This document shows, in pieces, positions 56,440-64,000 of a stretch of DNA of 64,000 nucleotides. The notes beneath the pieces are model-generated. The model was not told the origin of the DNA, did not search any database, and saw only the letters and a program-made list of their open reading frames with translations. The stretch is from assembly GCA_013397935.1 (NCBI GenBank), contig VZRN01005007.1, forward strand, positions 565,212 to 629,211. The letters are read 5' to 3'. How positions within the stretch are numbered: the first letter of the stretch is position 1; each line of letters begins with the position of its first letter. The position numbers and the translations under genes were made by a program. Source of the DNA: Dasyornis broadbenti (taxonomy: Eukaryota; Chordata; Aves; Passeriformes; Dasyornithidae).

Positions 56440-56650
56440 CAAATGGATTTTACAGTCATTATCTTGAAGAAGCTGTGGTTTAATTCAGCTTTAATTAAAG
56501 GGGGGAAAACATGCCCAGATAAACAATTTCCAAGCGGACGATGGGTCGGAGCAACAGAGAATTCCTTTGACCCAGCTGGTCCAACTTTTTGAAACTTTTA
56601 ATTAAAAAGACACCAAATTTTGCCCCAGTAAATTGCCCAGAGACCCTGCC
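56440..56650. promoter_or_regulatory. Candidate conserved non-coding element
   Basis: AT-rich, repeat-free block with TGTGGTTTAATTCAGC, GCTTTAATTAAAGG (palindrome CTTTAATTAAAG at 56489-56500) and ACTTTTAATTAAAAAGACAC (palindrome CTTTTAATTAAAAAG-like near 56597). Two TTAATTAA cores ~110 bases apart suggest a homeodomain-bound element, by inference. Confidence 0.32.
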
Positions 56651-56945
56651 CTTTGAAGAGGTGTAATTAGGGCTGTTGGGCCCCTGTAGGATGCTCCAGG
56701 TGGATAAACTCCTGAAAAAGGGCTCCTGTGTGGGGGTGAGATGGGGGGGTGTGTGCAGGAGCTCCCTCCCAGCAGAGCCCCATCCCTGGGTCACCCCCTG
56801 AGTCCCCTGAGGGTCAATCGGACACTTCCCGGTGATCCTGGGTCACCTCCGGGAGCTGTGGCTTCCTCTGCTGCAGAAAGATGGGAGAAGCAAAACCTAA
56901 CAAAGGGATTTTCCATCTGAAACCATTCTGCATGTGTGGGATCTG
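56651..56945. other. Single-copy non-coding stretch
   Basis: Nothing recognisable. G runs at 56733-56747 give only three usable quadruplex runs. Confidence 0.4.
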
Positions 56946-56984
56946 CATGCAGGGATTCAGGGATGCAGGGATGCAGGGATACAG
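56946..56984 (+). repeat. (GCAGGGAT)n short tandem repeat
   Basis: Four to five copies of an 8-base unit GCAGGGAT/TCAGGGAT, the middle two identical. Small microsatellite. Confidence 0.85.
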
Positions 56985-57308
56985 TTTTTAGGGATGCTCC
57001 CTTGCTTTCCTGTCACAGCAGGATCTCCACGACAAAGCCACCACTGCCTCCTGACAGCCTCCATAAGGAAGACAAAGGAAGCAAGGTCCCTCAAGCTGAT
57101 CCTTGGGGTCAGTGTTGGGATGCCCTGTACTCCATTCCCAAGGCTGGGAACTAAACCTGGTTATTCCACATTTGGAGATGAGGCCGGGTTTCCCAAAGTG
57201 CTCAGCAGCTTCTCTTTCTTCCAGTTTTCTTGAAAAATGAAACTGAAATAAAGGAGCACTTGCAGCAATGGATGGTTTCCAAGACTTGTTCCTGGAATGG
57301 ATTCAGGA
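56985..57308. other. Single-copy non-coding stretch
   Basis: Nothing recognisable before the CR1 fragment; an AATAAAGG word occurs at 57247-57254. Confidence 0.4.
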
Positions 57309-57570
57309 TGGAGGAATGGCTTTAAGCTGGAACAGAAAGAGTAGATTTAGATGAGATTTTAGGCAGGAATTGTTCCCTGTGAGGGTGGGGAGGCCCTGGC
57401 ACAGGGTGCCCAGAGAAGCTGGGGCTGCCCCTGGATCCCTGGAAGTGTTCAAGGCCAGGTTGGATGGGGCTTGGAGCAACCTGGGATAATGGAAAGTGTC
57501 CCTGCCCACGGCAGGGGGTGGCACTGGATGGGCTTTGAAGTCCATTCCAACCCAAAGCATTCCATGTTCC
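57309..57570 (+). mobile_element. CR1 LINE 3' fragment
   Basis: GATGGAGGAATGGCTTTAAG, CAGAAAGAGTAGATTTAGAT, TTGTTCCCTGTGAGGGTGGG, GCACAGGGTGCCCAGAGAAG, TGGATCCCTGGAAGTGTTC, GGAGCAACCTGGGATAATGG and GATGGGCTTTGAAGTCC appear in CR1 order. Low divergence from the 19528-19886 copy. The octamer tail has decayed to ATTCCATGTTCC. Confidence 0.96.
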
Positions 57571-59029
57571 TCCACTTCCATCACCTCTCTCTGATGTCAG
57601 ATTCACATTCAGCCTCATCCCTCCTCACACAGATCCCACGGCTCCTCCCCATCCCAGAGGGACCTGAGGAGTGGACTTTGCACTTCTGCACGTGAATGAA
57701 ACCCCACAGCCCTGAATTCTCTTGGAGAAGAAGCCATTCCACAGTTCCCACCCAAATTTCTGCCGCAGCTTCTAAGCAAGCGCGGCGCCCTCAGAGTCAC
57801 GGGGAGGAACTGAACTGAGGATCCCCTGAGCACAGGCAGGCGCCTGCTGCCATTGGGTGGGAAGGCAGAAACAGAAAATACAAGGAAGAAATCGGAACAA
57901 GGAGGCAGGAAAACACAAGCGGCTGCACAATATTGAAATTAAAAAACAAAAAAAAGAAGTAAAAAAAAAAAAAAAGGTAGAGTGTGTTAGAGATGGAGCT
58001 GTTCCAGGAATGAAAGCGCTGTGATGGGCAGGTGTTGATGCCACCAGGCATAACACAGCAAAGAAAGGAAAATCAGGATAATGTGGGGGTTTTTTAGCAT
58101 TTACTCCAAAAACACTTGCTGAACACGGTGCAATCTCTTTGATATGAAGGTTAATTGAAAGAAATGGTACAGACCCCTTGGAACTCAGTCTGAAATAGCT
58201 CCAAAGAAGGAAAATTTGGGGCAAATAAAGAAGACAAAGGAAGACAAAGCAGTGGAAAAGCAGAAGATTTAAGCCAGACTTGGGAGAACAGAGGAGCTGC
58301 ACACCTGGCTCACACCTGGCTGTCCCCACACCCCGCTCGTGCACCGGGGCACTACGTGGGTGTTACCCCAGAAATACCACATGGAAATACTGCAGGATTT
58401 TCCCTGCCTCGTGACACAAGGCAGAAAGGAAAGGAAAAAGGACAGAAAGTTACAGCCAGACTCAAAACTTCCCGCTTAGGCCTCCACTGGAGCTGTGGCA
58501 CAGGTCACAAGCTGCCGCTCGAGGACAGTTTTCAAGGCTGTAGGTCCTGTTTAATATTCTTCCCCCAGGCCTCTTTGTTCCTCCAGGCTTGGGCCAGAAT
58601 GAGAAATGAAAACTCTGAGCTGGGAAAGCCAGGAACAATTCCTGGGGTCTGCAAATCCAGTGAAAACCACCGTGGGGTGCGAACACCGGGGGAGAACTCC
58701 TGTGCCACGGTTTCAGAGCGAGTTCAGAATCAAAAGGGTTCAGGACAGAGCTCGGAACTGCTGGAAGCTGCTCTGAAAATTCTTGCCTTGTCTCCAGTCA
58801 GCACTTCTCCAATCTTGCTGTCAGCATTCCCAAAACCTCGGCCACGAGATCTCTGCTCGCAGGACATGGATGAGCTCCGGCTCCCAGCTCCCACACTTGG
58901 AAGCTCTCTGTGTTCTCCTCGCAGCACACACCCCGACAGCCAGACACAGCCCCCCCCGAGCCCCCCGAACACGCCCCGGCCACGGCTCCCATCTCCCGGG
59001 AACGTCTCTTGGAGAACGTCTCCCCCTTG
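57571..59029. other. Single-copy non-coding stretch
   Basis: No gene recognised. A-rich 57939-57975 includes a 15-base A run at 57961-57975. The plus frame at 58356-59144 (262 codons) has no domain and overlaps several minus frames. Confidence 0.5.
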
Positions 59030-59290
59030 GCTCCATCGCCAATATTTGAGCTGTGCTGTAATTGGCCATGGAAGCCTCATGGCGTTGATGTTCGCCTTGA
59101 TTAGCCGAACGTGCAAAGCACTTACAATGCAAATTTCCCTTTAAAATTCCGTTTCCTGCGAGCCCTCAATGAATCAGCTGCGGAGATCTCCCACTGAGAG
59201 CTCTCCTGCCAGTAAAAGTTGATAGTGCTAATGTTTGTGGAGTGGGAGCGCACAAGGGGGAAGAAGCACTAAAGCAAACTCATCCAAAGC
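59030..59290. promoter_or_regulatory. Candidate conserved non-coding element with octamer
   Basis: CGCCAATATTTGAGC, TGTAATTGGCC, TTGATTAGCC and an exact ATGCAAAT octamer at 59127-59134 followed by TTTCCCTTTAAAATTCC. It is repeat-free and AT-richer than its flanks. A second exact octamer ATTTGCAT sits ~420 bases away at 59544-59551. Confidence 0.3.
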
Positions 59291-61147
59291 GTCAAATATT
59301 TGCAGAAAAATGCGCCCATTCTCTGCCCCGCTGTCCCGATTGTCGCCCCCCGCCCAGCTGATCGCAGCCGCCCCCCAGCTCTTCCTTTCAGCCCCAAGAT
59401 GCAGCTGTGTTTTCTTTGTTCGCACTCCCTTTGCAAACGCTGCTCTTGCCTTATTGAAGTCTTTGAAAAATATTCTGTATAGAAACAATTCTGCCGACAC
59501 ATCAGATTTCTCCGGGCTCCCTCTCCCCGCTCCTGCCTCCCCGATTTGCATGAGAATGGCCGGGATGCTTCTGCAGCCATCACCTGGCACCGGGCTCCTG
59601 CTGCCCTCCCCGTGAGGTCATTTCCTCTGCTGTGATGTCACCGGCCTCGGGGACACATTGCTGATGGCAGGAGAGGAGCCGGGCTGGGCAGCAAGGTTCT
59701 GGCAGTTTCCCAGGACAGGGATGCAGGGCTGGCTGGCGCAGAGATCCCGGCTCTTTCCTTCCCAGGCTGCTCCATCCCAGCCTGTCCCAGCCACCTCCAC
59801 ATTCTGTGTGGCCCCCTCGAAACTTTCCTGCCCCCCAGCACAGGGGACAACTGTGAGGGCTGTGACTGGTGCAGAGTTCACAGCAGGAACATCGTCACCT
59901 TCTGGGAATACTGGTTTTAAAAGAGCCTTTTTCCAGGCAGAGGCTTCCTGGGGAGAGTGGGACAAAAGGAGCAGGAGGAGGTCAGGGCCCTGCACGAGAA
60001 GAGAAGGACGGGGAGGGACTTCCCCGAGAGAGGGGTAATTTATCACCATAAACTGTGCTCTGCCAAACCAGAGTCCAGCAGTCCCACTGCTGCCTGCAGA
60101 CCGGGAGGGGGTCCAGGTCTCATCTCAAGGATTGATCTTGGATACTAGGCTGGGAGGATCTGCTGGAGGCTCCGTCCTGCACGGCACAAAATGTGGAAAT
60201 GGCTTTAGAGCTCTGTGATGGCTTTTACGAAAGAGGGACCTGGCTCTCTCTGTGTGGCTCAGCACATCTGCCTCACTGCAAGGTTTTCCAGTGTCTTTGA
60301 GGTCTGGCTAAAGCGTGCCACTGTTCCCAGATATTCCCATAGGACCCAGCAGCAACATGCCCTTCCCAGCACTGAACCCTCCTGGGAGCCCAAGGTGTCT
60401 GAGGCATCACAGGTCAGAAAGTTCCACCAACCCAGCATTCCCACAGGGCACCATCCACGTGTCCAGGATTGGCAGAAAATGCTTCCTGGGGATATTCCTG
60501 CTCTGCCTTTCTAGGGATCGAAACCATTCTGGGATGAAACTAGTGAAACATCTCACAAGATTGCCTGGTGCGGGGACCATCTGAGCTGTAGGTGTTGAGA
60601 TAAAAAGCTGCTCCACATCTCATGGGCCCTTCTGCGCTGCAGAGCTCTCCTGCCTCTGCCCACTGCTCGTCCCTCCCTCATGGCACCACTGGATCCAGCC
60701 ATCCCCTGGTGGCCCCGCCTCGTGTCCCAGACAGCCTGTCGGACATCACATCACACCCTGAACTTGCTGCTCAGCAGGAGAAAAGCCCCAAAGCTGGAGC
60801 CTGTCCAGCCCAGACTGTCCTCCCCCTCCCTCCCTGGAGCAGAGGCCAGAGCAGACAGGGTGGGCACGGCCCGGGCTGGGACCCCCCTGCAGGCAGCACG
60901 AGCCAACTGTCTGTGTCCCATGGCGGGCAGGGAGCCCAGGTACGATCCCAGATCGAGCTGATTTAGAGCCTGTCATGTTTTAAATCTCCCATTACTGTCA
61001 TGGCCTCAGCCTTTCCTTCCTTTGTTTTCCAGATGGTATTTTTTCCATCTTATCTTCTTTCATCAAACTCTTGTTTCCTCCTTCTGGAATCACCACATTC
61101 CTGATCTATATGCAGATTAAACTCCGGGAACAGATGCTATTGTCAAC
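59291..61147. other. Single-copy non-coding stretch
   Basis: 59291-59480 contains CGTCAAATATTTGCAG and TTGAAAAATATTCTG and may extend the candidate element to the left. The rest shows no gene or repeat. Confidence 0.45.
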
Positions 61148-61168
61148 TTTTATTAGTTTATTGCATTA
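61148..61168 (-). terminator. Tandem poly(A) signals on the minus strand
   Basis: TTTATT at 61149-61154 and 61157-61162 give two AATAAA hexamers on the minus strand. They follow a stop codon (61166-61168) that closes a 118-codon minus frame (61166-61522). The layout would suit a short 3' exon, but the peptide is compositionally ordinary and no acceptor is convincingly placed. Confidence 0.2.
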
Positions 61169-61835
61169 AGAAAGGACAATATCTTTACAGTCATGATATA
61201 AAAGAAGACTCATCGTAAGTCTCATCTCCTGGAAGTGACAGCAGGAAAACAAAGGCTCTTCTACACCAGAGCCACAGTCAGTAATCAGGACTTGGGAATG
61301 GATCCTCGAGACTTCAGGAGGAGCAGAGGGATCCCAGGCATGTAGGGCTGCACCAGGATTCCAGAGCTCAGCACTGAGCTCCCCAGGAACCTCAGCCCCG
61401 GGAGAGGCGAGCGATGGAGCCACTTGAGCTGTTTGTGTCACCCTCTCGATTTGTGCTCTGCTTGAAGAGCCCTCCCCGAGAGCTGAGCCTCCGCTCGCCA
61501 TCAGGGCACGACTCTCCCCCATGCTTTGCCTCCTCGCTGGCTCTGCATTTATGATTTACACACAGGCCTCCAGCTGCAGCTCTCATGCTGCAAAAATCAT
61601 TCAGTGCTCTGCTCAGTGAGAGATAAGAGAGGCAGGAGAGCTGCCAGCTCTGCAAGGAGGGAAGGAAGGGAAGGTACCCACAGCCTTTCTTCCCTCACCA
61701 GGGTTGGGAACTTGAACTTGGCTCCCTGGGCCAAGGGAAAACGCCTCCAACCAATGGAGCATTTGGTATTTGCTGGGCACTTGGACTAGAGGGGTGTGGT
61801 GGGACCCTTCCAGGTGACAACAGAGTCTGTTCCAT
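61169..61835. other. Single-copy non-coding stretch
   Basis: No recognised gene; contains the unsupported 118-codon minus frame described under the poly(A) signals. Confidence 0.4.
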
Positions 61836-61870
61836 CCTCTCCTCTCCTCTCCTCTCCTCTCCTCTCCTCC
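61836..61870 (+). repeat. (CCTCT)7 pentanucleotide microsatellite
   Basis: Six perfect CCTCT units and a final CCTCC, uninterrupted and pure pyrimidine. Probably length-variable. Confidence 0.97.
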
Positions 61871-64000
61871 CATGTTCTCAATGGAATGACAGGGATTTAG
61901 CAGTGCTGGTTCCAGACACGCTGGCATAGCCAGGCCAGGCCTGTGCCCCTCTGCAGCTCCTTTCTGCCTGTGTCCCAGCTCTCTCCTGGCATCCTCCTGG
62001 CACCCTTCAGCTCTCTCCACATCTCCGCTCCCTCTTTGTCCCCCTTGCCGAGGTCTGACAAGCTGTGGCAGTTGGAAAGGAGCAGGGTCTCTGGAAAAAT
62101 GCACATGTGGGGTGCAGGAGAGGGAAGCAAGAGCAGGGAAGGCATCAGAGTGCTCGCAAGGATGTCTCCTCTGCTGGAATCCATTTATTTTCCCACTCAC
62201 TGCTGGGATGTGCCAGGCTCTGGGAGCACCCTCTCCACCACGGGTGGTGTTCCGAAGCCCTGCAGCCCTGGAGTCTCTGTCTCATGCCTCTTGCCTTAAG
62301 TCCCAGTGATGGACACTGTGGACAAATCCCCATCAGACCCTCCAGCTCCCACCCAGAGAGTTTAAAAAGTGCCAACGGAGCAATTTCCTGCTGCTTGCAG
62401 GGAGCAAACCCAAGTGAAAGCAGAGCAGAAGGAATGTAGAAGACGCAGAGCAGAGGGAATGTAGGAGAAACTGGGCTAAGCTGCGCTTTCGGGAGCAGCC
62501 GGGTTTACATTCGATGCTGTTTTCCTGGCAGCCATCCCGGAGCCTCTGCTATGCCAGGGCTGCTGGGGAGGGGGAGCCGGGGGTCACGGGAGCTGGGGGG
62601 ACTCTGGGGAATCACTGCTCCCTCTCCCGCTGGGATGGAACTGGGTTAATGGGACAGGTATTTTTAGGGCTGACTGGCCAAGCCGGTGCGGCTGCTGGTG
62701 CTTAACCTGGAGGCCACATAAACCAGGGGAAGCAGAGCTCTCGTGAAAATGAGATTTGCTGCCAAGCGCTCATCTTTCCACTCGCTTTTCCCAGCCCTGT
62801 GCTGGGAGTGGGGCACCCACTGAGTGAGAACTCTCTTTTACCTTCATGTTTTGCTGGGTCACAGCAGATCAGTGCAAAGACAAATTACAATCCCAGATGG
62901 ACTCAGTGTCTCTCCCAGCCTGGAAGCAGCTGCCTCACAGAGCACCTCTTTCCTGCCTCCTGAGCCAGCCTCAGCTTTGGGAGGATTATTTGACTCCTGC
63001 ATCATTCCATGCTCTGCAGTCCCAGCCCCGGTGACCACACGGCACAGCAGCTCCTGCAGGTGAGGCTGCAGCTCCCTGGGATGGATGGGAACACTTAACT
63101 CCATTACCCAGGCACTTCCACACTCACTGGGCTGCAGCTGAAGCACAGCAGCTTCCACAGGCAAGCACCGAAGGCAACGTCGTGTCAGTGTGATTTGAAG
63201 TGACACTTCCCTTCCTTCCCGGCAGCTCTGAGAGACCTCCTGCTCTCCACTCTCCTGCTCTGCTTTGGTCCTCGGGTTTTATCTCCCAAAATTCCCTTGT
63301 GCAGCAGCGCTGGTGGGTGTGATTCAGCCTGCTCTCAGCTCAAGTGTCCTCACAGTGACAGGCAAAAAAAATAAAGAAGGAAAAGAGCACACAGCGATCG
63401 CTGTCAGCAGTGACATGTGGCTGTCTCTGCAAGTGGCTGATGTCATCTCGCCCCTTCCCAAGGAAGCATCTCCCTGGCAGGACAGCACGGCCTGTCCCAC
63501 GGAGCACAGGGGTCAGAGGGGCTCTGTCACTGTTCCCCAGCCCTCAGTGCAGGGGGGAACTGCCCCATCCCCACCTCTGCCGAGCGTCTCCTCAGGGACC
63601 ACGTCCTGCACCTGCAATTTCTTGGCTTCTGCAACCCGCACTCCAGGCATGTTTACATGAATTCCAATTGGAATCTGCATTCCAGCACGGTCTGAAGCTT
63701 TCCCTTGCACCCAAAGCCTTTGGTTTCCTTTTCCTTTCTCCCTTCTCCTCCTTTCTCTATCCCTTCTTGAGCTCCATCCCAGCATCCCTAGGCTGGGGCT
63801 GGCAGGCACAAGGTGCAGCAGGAGGGAGGTGACAGGAACCTGCAGCAGGCTGGGAACAGACTCTGGCTCAGCTGGGATGAGAGCTGGATCCTGGTTATTG
63901 ATTGCAGGGATGCCAGGAATTTGCGACAGGCTGGACTGACAAATGGGCTATAATTTGGTCCAGGTTTCGCAAATACATTGATGAATATCCAAAAAAAAAA
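61871..64000. other. Single-copy non-coding stretch
   Basis: No gene or interspersed repeat recognised. A near-repeat AGAGCAGAAGGAATGTAGAAGA / AGAGCAGAGGGAATGTAGGAGA pair lies at 62420-62470. A pyrimidine-rich part runs 63725-63770. The window ends in a run of at least ten A that may continue beyond it. Confidence 0.5.

Noticed and set aside
55503..56592. Two long Phe/Leu/Pro-rich frames resembling membrane segments
   Set aside because: The hydrophobic run is only the translation of the polypyrimidine tract.
1..64000. Bacterial-style operons, CRISPR arrays, tRNA or rRNA genes
   Set aside because: None seen; composition, CR1 copies and absence of dense coding show vertebrate nuclear DNA.

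Overview
The window looks like avian nuclear DNA, probably from a passerine or another neoavian bird. The basis is 18 truncated copies of the chicken-repeat-1 (CR1) LINE in both orientations. Several end in the characteristic tail that resembles repeated GATTCTGT/GATTCTATG octamers. Mammalian SINEs, bacterial gene structure and viral genes are absent. Base composition is moderately GC-rich with CpG depletion, apart from a few small CpG clusters. The species and locus cannot be named from the sequence alone.

I found no protein-coding gene that I can recognise and no rRNA, tRNA, CRISPR array or intact transposon. Many long open frames exist (up to 341 codons), but they overlap on both strands, have low-complexity Pro/Ser/Gly/Arg-rich translations and show no domain. 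They are what GC-rich, stop-poor non-coding DNA produces. The window is best read as intergenic and/or intronic DNA.

Layout. 1-9 kb: mostly single-copy DNA with a G-quadruplex/CpG cluster near 1.2 kb, degenerate tandem repeats at 3.8-5.25 kb (one holds the only N in the window, at 4173), one old CR1 copy, and AT-richer blocks that look like conserved non-coding elements. 9-30 kb: single-copy DNA with five scattered CR1 pieces, a possible small exon at 13978-14061, CpG/G-quadruplex spots at 23.4 and 24.45 kb, and a head-to-head poly(A)-signal palindrome at 27.9 kb. 30-47 kb: the densest CR1 area, including an oppositely oriented pair at 37.3/38.8 kb and another at 40.2/41.5 kb, plus a 66-bp higher-order minisatellite at 33.5 kb and a GT-rich tract at 36.3 kb. 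47-64 kb: tandem repeats at 49.2, 52.2 and 61.8 kb, an AT-rich island at 53.2 kb, a 250-bp pyrimidine tract at 55.9-56.1 kb ending in an acceptor-like CAG, more CR1, and two further blocks that look regulatory (56.4 and 59.0 kb).

No multi-gene system can be described. The testable points are the possible regulatory blocks, three weak exon or transcript-end candidates, the structured repeats, and an apparent assembly defect at the N.
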